From UBA1359 sp035411265 (GTDB taxonomy: Bacteria > Patescibacteriota > Patescibacteriia > Patescibacteriales > Patescibacteriaceae), in NCBI GenBank assembly GCA_035411265.1, contig DAONSQ010000021.1:1-10013 (forward strand): a stretch of 10,013 nucleotides of DNA, given 5' to 3'. Shown piece by piece: positions 1 through 7,104 of this stretch; the first letter of the stretch is position 1; every line of letters begins with the position of its first letter. The notes under the pieces are model-generated. The model searched no databases, was not told the DNA's origin, and worked only from the letters and a program-made list of their open reading frames with translations. The position numbers and the translations under genes are program-made.

Positions 1-764
1 GCTAGTGAACGAGTAATCGCCTGACGGATCCACCAAGTGGCATAAGTTGAAAACTTATACCCCTTACGGTATTCAAATTTTTCCACCGCTCTAAATAAAC
101 CGATATTACCTTCTTGAATTAAGTCCAATAGACTCAAACCACGGGTGCCGCTAAACTTTTTAGCAATTGAAACCACCAAACGCAAATTGGCTTCGATTAA
201 ACGGCGCTCAGCTTCCCGCTCACCTCTTTCTTTACGACGAGCTAATTCTATTTCTTCTGCAGTATTAAGCAACGGAACTTTGCCGATTTCTTTCAAATAC
301 ATCTGGACCGAGTCAGCTGAAAGCTCTGAGATATCAAATTTTTTAATATCTTTAACTTCTCCCAAAATCAATTTATTTTTCTCATCCTGCTTGGTCTTGT
401 CAGCACCGACATCTAAATACCCCTCACCGGTCTCTATAACCTTGATATTATTCTTTTGCAGCTCTTCTAAAATCAATTCATAATCATAAACATAGTCTTC
501 CAATTTAGGTAGAAGATACAACAGCTCTGTCTCGGTTACAAAGCCGCGCGGACGAACCCTGAAAATTAAATTTTTAATCTGATCTTCAGTTGGACCACTA
601 GCTGGCTTGTCTTTTTTAAAATGACTGCCAGCCCGCTTAGTAGAAGTTTTCTTAGAAACTTTGGCAGCTTTTTCTGACGACAAAGTCGACGGCGTAAAAT
701 CAGCTGTCTGTTCCTTGATAAAATCACCCAGATTGGCTAATTGTGGGGCTTGTTTTTTAGTCAT
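1..764 (-). CDS. rpoD: RNA polymerase primary sigma factor RpoD/SigA (N-terminal part; 3' end beyond window)
   Basis: Primary sigma-70 factor, the subunit that directs RNA polymerase to housekeeping promoters. I translated 254 complete codons from the ATG at 764; the frame stays open to base 1. Residues 1-56 are a lysine-rich tail. Residues 57-120 resemble the region 1.1 winged helix (EDQIKNLIFRVRPRG...). Region 1.2 lies around 151-180 (DSVQMYLKEIGKVPLL). Region 2 begins around 186, with RRLIEANLRLVVSIAKKF, LLDLIQEGNIGLFRAVEKF and the -10 recognition and melting segment YKFSTYATWWIRQAITRS. There is no large insert between regions 1.2 and 2, as in SigA of Firmicutes. Regions 3 and 4 fall outside the window. 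The start is 9 nt beyond the dnaG stop with no Shine-Dalgarno sequence, so it is probably cotranscribed with dnaG. Region 1.1 marks it as a primary rather than alternative sigma factor. Confidence 0.96.
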   Translation of the reverse strand, partial: MTKKQAPQLANLGDFIKEQTADFTPSTLSSEKAAKVSKKTSTKRAGSHFKKDKPASGPTEDQIKNLIFRVRPRGFVTETELLYLLPKLEDYVYDYELILEELQKNNIKVIETGEGYLDVGADKTKQDEKNKLILGEVKDIKKFDISELSADSVQMYLKEIGKVPLLNTAEEIELARRKERGEREAERRLIEANLRLVVSIAKKFSGTRGLSLLDLIQEGNIGLFRAVEKFEYRKGYKFSTYATWWIRQAITRSL

Positions 765-773
765 GTCGCAATT

Positions 774-2612
774 TTAATTATCCAAAAGGCGTAAGGCCTG
801 GCTTAGCTCCTCAGCTTCGCCTAAAAGAATATTGATTTCCAATTCACGCTTATCCTCAGTTAACTGCTGATTGTTTTCCAGTGCTGCAATCTTTCTACTA
901 ATATTCGTTAACTGTTTTTGTAAAAAATTATGCTGGATATTTCGAGCTAATTTCGGCAATTCACTGGAAGCTTGCTCGATAGTGGCACCACTAATATCCT
1001 TATCCAGTAATAAAACTAGGCTATTTAGATACTCCTGAAGCTCCTCCGAAAAACCGTCCGGATCAGCTGCTAATTGATTGATAAGCTCATTATAATCAAT
1101 AGCCTGATCAGCTTCCGGATGTTTCTTATTATAAAAGACTATCAGGTTTTTGTAAATTTGACCAGCCAAGGAATCACCAAGAAAATCAAGCTCTAGCCAC
1201 TGGTTAGCATTATCTAATAAATATGGAAATTTAATTAACCAAGCTAGATAAAGCTCAGTGGCTCCGATCTTATCGGCTCTCTTAGCCACTCTAGGCTGAT
1301 TTCGCTGCCCTGCTCGTTCACTTACTTCTTTATTTTGCGGCAAACTGCCATAAAGCAACTGTACTTCTATACGCAAAGCTTTAGCTAATTCTTTCAACCA
1401 ATAATCTCGCTCAACAATATCGGTCAATTTACTAATTAAAGTTAAAAATCTTTTAGTAGCAGCTTTACGTTGCTCCACCTTATCACTGCTTAGGCTTGGT
1501 TGCAATAATTTAAAATAATACTCCATAATTGGCGGTGCTGCCTCGACTAAAGCTGGCCACTCACTGCTATATTGACGCAAAAATTCATCCGGATCCTTAC
1601 CCTCAGGCAATCTCAAGACCCGGACATTAACACCAAATTGACTCGCTAAAGCGATTGCTCGATCAGCCGCTAGTACGCCGGCTTGGTCCATATCGAAAGC
1701 TAAAATCAAGTTTTCTGTATAGCGTTTTAATAATTTTAAATGATCTTCAGTCAAAGCCGTGCCCGAGGTAGCAATAACATTATGGAATCCTTGCTGATGA
1801 GCCATAATACAATCCATCTGTCCCTCCACAATAACTACCGCACCAGCTTCTTTAATCGCTACCTTGGCTTGCCAGAGGCCAAACAACTGTCGCCCCTTAT
1901 CATAAATCTGATTTTGCGGACTATTGATATACTTACCAGCTTTACCATCATCTAATTGGGGCAAAACTCGCGCTGAAAATCCTAATAAATTACCATTAAC
2001 ATCATGCCAAGGAAACATGATGCGACCGCGAAAACGATCATAAAACCTTTGGCTAGTCGCTGCCTGAGCATTAAGTCCTGCCAATAAGAGTTCGCTTTCT
2101 TTATAACTCTGACGTTTTAAAAAATCACTGAGCATTTGCCAATCATTAGGCGCCCAACCGATTTTCCAAGTCTCAATAATTTCTTGGCTAAGTTGTCTTT
2201 CTTGAAGTAAATATTTTTTAGCCGCCTCAGCTAACTGATTTTTAGCTAATAATTGTTTCTGATAAAATTCCCCAGCCAAAGCTAGGGCATCTAGTAAGCG
2301 ATTACGTCGTGAGTCATCTTGTTTACGATATTCACTAATTTGCACCCCAGCTTTAGGAGCTAAAAGTCTAACTGCTTCCGGAAAGCTTAAGCCTTCCATT
2401 TCCATAACAAAGGCAAAAATATCACCACCCTTGCCACAGCCAAAACAATGCCAAATCTGCTTATCTGGTGAAATCATCAATGAAGCAGTCTTTTCCTGAT
2501 GGAATGGGCATTTCGCCTTAAAATTGCCGCCAGCTGGCTGCATTTTTATATACTCCCCCAAGACTTCAACAATGCCGAGTCTTGCTTTTATTTCGTCACT
2601 CGGATTAGCCAT
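774..2612 (-). CDS. dnaG: DNA primase DnaG
   Basis: Makes RNA primers for the lagging strand at the replication fork. The 612-residue length is normal for DnaG. Numbering is from the ATG at 2612. The CHC2 zinc finger has C35, H38, C56 and C59 (CPFH...HCFGCGKGGD). The RNA-polymerase core has the basic motif RFRGRIMFPWHD (about 193-204) and a TOPRIM fold with the glutamate motif VEGQMD (E263) and the metal-binding pair in AFDMDQAG (D307, D309), then EGKDPDEFLR (337-346). The last roughly 180 residues are helical and divergent, as expected of a helicase-binding domain. An in-frame TTG at 2624 would add four residues and overlap the upstream gene. I prefer ATG 2612 because MANPSDEIKARL is the usual DnaG N terminus and the ATG lies 4 nt past the upstream stop, suggesting translational coupling. 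No Shine-Dalgarno sequence is visible. rpoD follows after 9 nt. Confidence 0.97.
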   Translation of the reverse strand: MANPSDEIKARLGIVEVLGEYIKMQPAGGNFKAKCPFHQEKTASLMISPDKQIWHCFGCGKGGDIFAFVMEMEGLSFPEAVRLLAPKAGVQISEYRKQDDSRRNRLLDALALAGEFYQKQLLAKNQLAEAAKKYLLQERQLSQEIIETWKIGWAPNDWQMLSDFLKRQSYKESELLLAGLNAQAATSQRFYDRFRGRIMFPWHDVNGNLLGFSARVLPQLDDGKAGKYINSPQNQIYDKGRQLFGLWQAKVAIKEAGAVVIVEGQMDCIMAHQQGFHNVIATSGTALTEDHLKLLKRYTENLILAFDMDQAGVLAADRAIALASQFGVNVRVLRLPEGKDPDEFLRQYSSEWPALVEAAPPIMEYYFKLLQPSLSSDKVEQRKAATKRFLTLISKLTDIVERDYWLKELAKALRIEVQLLYGSLPQNKEVSERAGQRNQPRVAKRADKIGATELYLAWLIKFPYLLDNANQWLELDFLGDSLAGQIYKNLIVFYNKKHPEADQAIDYNELINQLAADPDGFSEELQEYLNSLVLLLDKDISGATIEQASSELPKLARNIQHNFLQKQLTNISRKIAALENNQQLTEDKRELEINILLGEAEELSQALRLLDN

Positions 2613-2616
2613 ATCA

Positions 2617-2994
2617 TTAACCAAATAAACGGCTCAACCAATTACCTTTTTTAGTTTGATCATTTTTTATCTCAGCCGAATTATTACCTACCTGATGCAA
2701 AGTGTTGGCTAGTTGTTCCAGCCGAGCTATTTCAGCCGCCACTGTCGGACCGTCATACTCACCATTATGGCGAGCTTGGCCACCATAGCCTGGCTGCTTT
2801 TGATCTAAATGTAAATTAATTGTCGTCAAACCACCTTGATCCTCTAAATAAGCATGGAATCGCGGATAGGGTGAGCGACCAAAAGTTCGGACAAAACTAC
2901 CGCCATCACGCGCTTGCAGATAACCATAGCCCGCTTGACGCATAAACTGGACTGGATTTTGACCTATTTCATTGATCTTAAGATTGAGTTTCAT
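2617..2994 (-). CDS. Conserved-looking 125-residue protein of unknown function between tRNA-Arg and dnaG
   Basis: I cannot assign a function. The core is rich in aromatic residues and Gly, with motifs FMRQAGYGYLQARDGGSFVR, PRFHAYLED, the strand-like INLHLDQKQPGY, and GEYDGPTVAAEIARLEQL. This reads as a small alpha/beta fold followed by a polar linker (about 95-115) and a short basic-aromatic tail, WLSRLFG. The HLDQK and GEYDG motifs recall, from memory, a small uncharacterised family common in Patescibacteria; this was not verified. The frame stays open upstream into the tRNA gene to an ATG at 3033, but that stretch is tRNA, so I start at the ATG at 2994. That ATG is 8 nt from the tRNA 3' end, preceded by CACAAAAAT and no proper Shine-Dalgarno sequence. 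The stop is 4 nt before the dnaG ATG, so it is probably cotranscribed and translationally coupled with dnaG and rpoD. No signal peptide or membrane segment is seen. Confidence 0.85.
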   Translation of the reverse strand: MKLNLKINEIGQNPVQFMRQAGYGYLQARDGGSFVRTFGRSPYPRFHAYLEDQGGLTTINLHLDQKQPGYGGQARHNGEYDGPTVAAEIARLEQLANTLHQVGNNSAEIKNDQTKKGNWLSRLFG

Positions 2995-3001
2995 ATTTTT
3001 G

Positions 3002-3073
3002 TGCCCCCAGAGGGAATCGAACCCCCATCGCAAGCTCCGGAAGCTTATGTTTTATCCATTAAACTATGGAGGC
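3002..3073 (-). tRNA. tRNA-Arg (anticodon CCG, reads CGG)
   Basis: Folds by hand into a full cloverleaf on the minus strand. The acceptor stem GCCUCCA/UGGGGGC has seven pairs, one of them U-G. The D stem is GUUU/AAAC with an 8-nt loop containing GG. The anticodon stem UAAGC/GCUUG has one U-G pair and loop UUCCGGA, giving anticodon CCG. The variable loop is 4 nt (CGAU). The T stem GGGGG/CCCUC closes loop UUCGAUU. The discriminator base is A. CCA is not encoded (the bases after the discriminator are CAA), so the CCA-adding enzyme is needed. A promoter lies just upstream, overlapping the terminator of the previous unit, and a protein gene starts 8 nt downstream. Confidence 0.96.
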
Positions 3074-3085
3074 GCCTGCCTTAAC

Positions 3086-3114
3086 AACATACAACAAACC
3101 AGCCTATTTTTCAA
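3086..3114 (-). promoter_or_regulatory. Sigma-70 promoter for the tRNA-Arg / 125-aa / dnaG / rpoD unit
   Basis: The minus strand reads TTGAAA (3114-3109), a 17-nt spacer, then TATGTT (3091-3086). Spacing is optimal; the -35 matches consensus at 5 of 6 positions and the -10 at 4 of 6. The predicted start near 3078-3080 would give a leader of about 5-7 nt before the tRNA 5' end. The -35 box sits in the loop and stem edge of the hairpin at 3099-3120, so this promoter overlaps the terminator of the upstream unit. Confidence 0.6.
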
Positions 3115-3120
3115 GGCTGG
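3091..3120 (-). terminator. Rho-independent terminator after the 1312-aa gene
   Basis: A perfect 7-bp stem CCAGCCT/AGGCTGG (3120-3114 with 3105-3099) with an 8-nt loop. On the minus strand it is followed by TTTGTTGT, a U-rich but interrupted tract. It lies about 36 nt past the stop of the large gene. The interrupted tract suggests incomplete termination, so some readthrough into the tRNA unit is possible. Confidence 0.65.
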
Positions 3121-3155
3121 CTGTTATTAAGACCACATTTACAAACTTTATCTAA

Positions 3156-6100
3156 CTATTTATTGGCGCTTGTTTGAAGATTTTCTAAAGCTACCTTCAT
3201 GGCTGCTTGACGAGCTGCCAAAAGATCATCAATGACGGCCTTATCTTTTAATTCAATTACTTTTTTAGTATCGGTCACTAAATAAATCTTGTCATTCAGC
3301 CGAGCAAAAGTTAAATCATTAACCTTCATTGATTGCTTATTATCTAAAACACTTTTTAGACTGGCAATTTTTTCATCAAATTTAGCACCAGGATCAATAA
3401 ACTTATTATAGCTATTAATTGATCCATCCAAGCTAGCAAAGGCTTCTTTGCCTAAATCTTCAGAAATTGCTGCACTAATCGATTGACTACTTTCTGATAA
3501 TTTTTTAAATTCGTCACTAGCTGTTAATTTATTTAAAGCCCCAGCTTGTTCAAGTATTACTTGTTGATAATTATTTTCTGTTAATAAATTACCATTTTTA
3601 TCATAAACATTATCACCAATTCGACGAAAAGTTATACCACCAACATCGGTCTTACCTTTGTCTGGTATTGCTTTTAATAAATCACTCTTAATGTTTGAGA
3701 AACTTGAATCTGGATTAACTAAAGTTTCGAAAGCCTTATCATTACTATCCATATCTGCAAACGAATCACTAATTTTATTATCCGCGCCAGATAAACCTGA
3801 AACATTCTTTAAACCTCCAACTTTTGGCGCATATTCTCCTTTAAGGATTGCGATATTATCTTTAACCGATTGCTTAACTATGCTATAGTGTTGCCTATTA
3901 GCCAAAAAATCACTATCGCTTTCATTTAGATTATTATCTTTATCAGTTAAACCATCCAATTCTTCTTTTATCTTACTAAAGATATCTATTTTTTGATCAT
4001 TTGTTAATTCTTTAGTATAGTATATTCTTTCAATATCACTGTCTAAATCTAAGTAATCAGCATTTACTCTTTGACCATCTGACCAAATTACTTGATCATT
4101 TGAACTACTAATAATCTTACCTGGGCGATCGCTTAAAACAAAATTTTCAAAAATTGTTTGATCATTTTTTTCAGCTGCCTCAGCCAAACTCTGATAAGTT
4201 GTATCTCTAGCAACTAGTGACGGCGAATCATATACAGCCTTTATAAAATCTTCTGTTTCTAAATTTCTAAATGAATTTTGATTTTGCACAGTTTGATTTT
4301 CTTTAAAAGCCTCTACTATACTAGCTTGCTCTTGCTGGCTAGGTTCAACCAAAACTGATTCATCTATTCCTGATTCACTTACCGCAACTTCTGGTTCAAC
4401 CGTTGGCGAAGTTTCTGGAACTACTGAAGCTCCTTGAAATTCTAGGTCTTGCGGAGCCTGTGAGACAACAGTTGCTTCTGGACTTGTAGTCTGTGTTGCT
4501 TCAAAAGTTTTTACTATATCAGCCTCTGTTTCTTCACTGGGCTGGCTTACTACTGGTTCATCTAATACAATTTCAGGCTTAACTGCTGCTGGAGCTTCCG
4601 AAATTGGCAAAGTCTCTTGAGTCTGTAAATCTTCTGAAACTTGCGAGATTTCTGAAGTTTCTGAAACAACAGTAGCCTTAGGTTTCATGGCTTCAGCTAT
4701 GATATTTTCATAATCCTGCGACTCAATCGGCTTTAAACTTTCAACCTCACTATGTGCCTGATAATAACTAAGATTATTAGAGTTTTTGTCTAGAGCATAA
4801 ATTTGGCCATCCTGTTCCCACAATCTTACACCTGGCTGAATATTGCTAGGATTATAATCTTCAATTATTTCAGGTTTTTCGCCTTGTCCTTTACTAATAA
4901 AAAGAACAATACCTTTTTTTAAATCAACGTTTTTTCCCAAAACTTCAGAAACACTACCACCTTTAGGTACTATCGATTTTGATTCCATTAAATTATCGAT
5001 TATTTGTTTCGCTTCTCTCTCATCATTACTAACATTACCTGAAGAAACTACTTCAATTGATGCATCGTCAACATTATTAGCATTTATTGTTGTGCTAGCT
5101 TCTCTACCAAACAGCCTTCCACAAGCCTTAGCAATTCTTTGATCGATTCGAAAATTATCATACCAATTTTTACCCACATTAACTAAGAAGTTGCCCTCGG
5201 TAAATGTCTTAACAAAACCTTCGGCAGCATGCTTAAAATTAACGCCGTCTGTTATACCGGCTGTAATAGCTTGTGTTCCGATACCCAAAAGCCTAAATAA
5301 TTCACCGTAATTTTTAGCAAGTATTCTAATTTTTTCCAATCCTTTAGTTTTTTCGCTGCTCCCTTTACCACCAATCAATTTGCCATTCTGTAAGCTATAA
5401 TCTTCTCTTGTATATTTTCTACCAGAAAGACCAGACCAAGTTTCTCTTACTGAATCAATGAAAAGATCACGATTTTTTTTAATTACACCAATCTTTTCAC
5501 CAACTTCATTCCAAGAATATTTCTTACGATATTCTTGTTTATTTTTTTGATAACGCTCAGCTAAAGCTAAGCCGCCATAAGTTAAACCTCGAAAGGCTCC
5601 AGCTGCTGGACCACCAACTAAAACAAAAGCGGTATTCAAACCATCTTTAACTATGCTAGAACCAGCGATTTTACTATGGATATAATCTTTTAAAATAGAA
5701 TCAATTTCTTTTTTAAGTTTTTTATCAAGAACAGTCTTTTCTTCATTTTTAGCAATAATTTGGACCAAACGCTTATTCATGGTTTGATCTGGAAGATATT
5801 TGTTTTGTTCAATTTCTTGAATTCTAGAGTCTATTTCATTTTTTCGTTTTACATCATTATCATTATCATTAAGCCCAGCTCTTTCTTTTAAAAGTTTTTC
5901 CTTCTCTTTAAACATTTTATCAATATCTTGGTCAACTTTTTCTTTTTGCTCTTTACTTAACGCATAGTACTCGCTAGAACGAGCCTTTTTTAGTGCACGA
6001 TTATATTTTTGAGCTAAATTACTTAACTGACGGCTAGTCGAAAAACTAGTTTCATTTAAATACCTATCAACTAAGTCTCTCTCTTCACTTTCCAAAGAAA

Positions 6101-7094
6101 AAACATCTTCAACTCTTGTTTTCATTGTTGATAAAATATCATCAAGTCCTGCTTCTTTCTCTTCTTCACTAAAAGAAGAAAGGTCGCTATCAATGTCAAA
6201 ATTACCACCAAATTCATTAAGTATTTTTTCAACCTCCCGAGCACTAGCTAATTTGGCATCAAAAGTAGCTGCCCGATAATTGTAATTAGGTATTATTTCA
6301 ATAGCCTTAAAATAAGCCTCTTTTTTTCTAATCACCTCCTCAACCTTAGCCTTATCTTCTTCACTTAAACTAAAATATTCTGCTGTTCGATTTCGCTCAG
6401 GATTTCTTTGTTTGCTAATTGCAACAATATTATTTTTGATTGATTCTAATTTTTCTGTATCTCGATCTTTTTCATCTTTTTTATTTTCTTCTTTATATTC
6501 CTTAATTTCTTGGAGCATTTTCTGATATAACTGGTCACTCTTTAAATCACCTCTAAAACAAGCTATTTTTCCAAATAACTCAGCAGCTTGACTGTCTCCA
6601 ATTAATTCTTTGCGAGCTTTTTTAGTTTCTTTACTTTGTGTCGACCATTGATAAAAATCACTTTTCTGTGCAATTTTCTCTGCAGTCTTCCAACCAATTT
6701 TCTGACCAAGCCATCCAAGACCATATAAGCCTAAATCAGTAATAGTTTTAACACCTAAAACCGATGTCAGTGTTTTATAAGCAGCACCGCCGATAACACC
6801 CTTAATAGCCTTTTTATCTGGTCCTTTTCCTATTTTTTCTTCTGTATTTTCCGAAGTTTCTGAAGCCTCTATTTGATTCTCTGGTTGATTTTCAGGTTGA
6901 TTTTCAGCTTGTTTTTCTAAATCATTGACTACTTCCTTGCTTTCATTATCATTCTTAGCGATTGATGGCACTACTTTATCAAGCTTATCATCAACATCTT
7001 CTATCTTATCATTTTGTTGATCGTGCTCTAAAGAACTTTGCACAAAATCTTTGCCAGCTGTTTCTTTTTTCTTAAAAAAACTAAATGACCACAT
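3156..7094 (-). CDS. Giant 1312-residue repeat-containing protein of unknown function
   Basis: I do not recognise the family. The N terminus MWSFSFFKKK is an aromatic patch followed by lysines, not a signal peptide; it looks like the short membrane-touching starts of some FtsY proteins (inference). Residues 15-95 are acidic and low in complexity, with a triple ENQ repeat. Residues 97-134 are Gly-rich and hydrophobic. Residues 150-470 are highly charged helix and coiled coil, with a motif like SEYYALSKEQKEKVD three times (about 236-257, 328-346, 372-393). Residues 483-513 form a second Gly/Ala-rich hydrophobic stretch. Residues 707-760 weakly resemble LysM (GGSVSEVL ... NPSNIQPGVRLW). Residues 807-935 are two copies of an acidic Ser/Pro/Val-rich unit of about 62 residues. 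Residues 1125-1189 and 1232-1300 are two copies of a C-terminal module. The ATG is 10 nt after the stop of the 117-aa gene, without a Shine-Dalgarno sequence; the stop is TAG. It is probably a structural or envelope-associated protein, but location and role are unknown. Confidence 0.9.
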   Translation of the reverse strand: MWSFSFFKKKETAGKDFVQSSLEHDQQNDKIEDVDDKLDKVVPSIAKNDNESKEVVNDLEKQAENQPENQPENQIEASETSENTEEKIGKGPDKKAIKGVIGGAAYKTLTSVLGVKTITDLGLYGLGWLGQKIGWKTAEKIAQKSDFYQWSTQSKETKKARKELIGDSQAAELFGKIACFRGDLKSDQLYQKMLQEIKEYKEENKKDEKDRDTEKLESIKNNIVAISKQRNPERNRTAEYFSLSEEDKAKVEEVIRKKEAYFKAIEIIPNYNYRAATFDAKLASAREVEKILNEFGGNFDIDSDLSSFSEEEKEAGLDDILSTMKTRVEDVFSLESEERDLVDRYLNETSFSTSRQLSNLAQKYNRALKKARSSEYYALSKEQKEKVDQDIDKMFKEKEKLLKERAGLNDNDNDVKRKNEIDSRIQEIEQNKYLPDQTMNKRLVQIIAKNEEKTVLDKKLKKEIDSILKDYIHSKIAGSSIVKDGLNTAFVLVGGPAAGAFRGLTYGGLALAERYQKNKQEYRKKYSWNEVGEKIGVIKKNRDLFIDSVRETWSGLSGRKYTREDYSLQNGKLIGGKGSSEKTKGLEKIRILAKNYGELFRLLGIGTQAITAGITDGVNFKHAAEGFVKTFTEGNFLVNVGKNWYDNFRIDQRIAKACGRLFGREASTTINANNVDDASIEVVSSGNVSNDEREAKQIIDNLMESKSIVPKGGSVSEVLGKNVDLKKGIVLFISKGQGEKPEIIEDYNPSNIQPGVRLWEQDGQIYALDKNSNNLSYYQAHSEVESLKPIESQDYENIIAEAMKPKATVVSETSEISQVSEDLQTQETLPISEAPAAVKPEIVLDEPVVSQPSEETEADIVKTFEATQTTSPEATVVSQAPQDLEFQGASVVPETSPTVEPEVAVSESGIDESVLVEPSQQEQASIVEAFKENQTVQNQNSFRNLETEDFIKAVYDSPSLVARDTTYQSLAEAAEKNDQTIFENFVLSDRPGKIISSSNDQVIWSDGQRVNADYLDLDSDIERIYYTKELTNDQKIDIFSKIKEELDGLTDKDNNLNESDSDFLANRQHYSIVKQSVKDNIAILKGEYAPKVGGLKNVSGLSGADNKISDSFADMDSNDKAFETLVNPDSSFSNIKSDLLKAIPDKGKTDVGGITFRRIGDNVYDKNGNLLTENNYQQVILEQAGALNKLTASDEFKKLSESSQSISAAISEDLGKEAFASLDGSINSYNKFIDPGAKFDEKIASLKSVLDNKQSMKVNDLTFARLNDKIYLVTDTKKVIELKDKAVIDDLLAARQAAMKVALENLQTSANK
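3195..3722 (-). repeat. Duplicated C-terminal protein module in the 1312-aa protein
   Basis: Residues 1125-1189 and 1232-1300 align by eye. Shared features are [LF][VI][ND]P with Phe four residues on (LVNPDSSF / FIDPGAKF), a helix with Leu/Ile spacing, then a beta-hairpin: GITFRRIGDNVYDKNG / DLTFARLNDKIYLVTD, followed by a helix. Nucleotide identity looks low, so the duplication is old. Confidence 0.65.
4290..4676 (-). repeat. Two tandem acidic units of about 62 residues in the 1312-aa protein
   Basis: Residues 807-869 and 874-935 both begin ATVVS and end in a helical segment: EADIVKTFEATQT and QASIVEAFKENQT. Between these lies a Ser/Glu/Pro/Val-rich stretch (for example VKPEIVLDEPVVSQPS and VEPEVAVSESGIDES). 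This looks like a diverged tandem duplication forming an extended acidic linker. Confidence 0.65.
6875..6910 (-). repeat. Three 12-bp tandem units encoding AENQ/PENQ
   Basis: Three consecutive 12-bp units (gattctctggtt, gattttcaggtt and gattttcagctt on the plus strand) encode (A/P)ENQ repeats near residues 63-74 of the large protein. The near identity suggests recent slippage, and copy number may vary among strains. Confidence 0.75.
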
Positions 7095-7104
7095 ATAATC
7101 GCAA

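Noticed and set aside
145..483. Plus-strand open frame of 112 codons
   Set aside because: It is antisense to the clear rpoD coding sequence, has Ser/Leu-rich composition typical of a shadow frame, and shows no domain.
1740..1955. Short plus-strand frames inside dnaG, and similar ones at 3658-3888 and 8810-8995
   Set aside because: All are antisense to confident genes, without promoter, start context or recognisable protein features.
2613..2624. TTG start for DnaG at 2624
   Set aside because: It would add four residues and overlap the preceding gene; the ATG at 2612 gives the usual DnaG N terminus.
2995..3033. N-terminal extension of the 125-aa protein to an ATG at 3033
   Set aside because: The extra 13 codons lie almost wholly within the tRNA-Arg gene, whose cloverleaf is complete; the open frame there is accidental.
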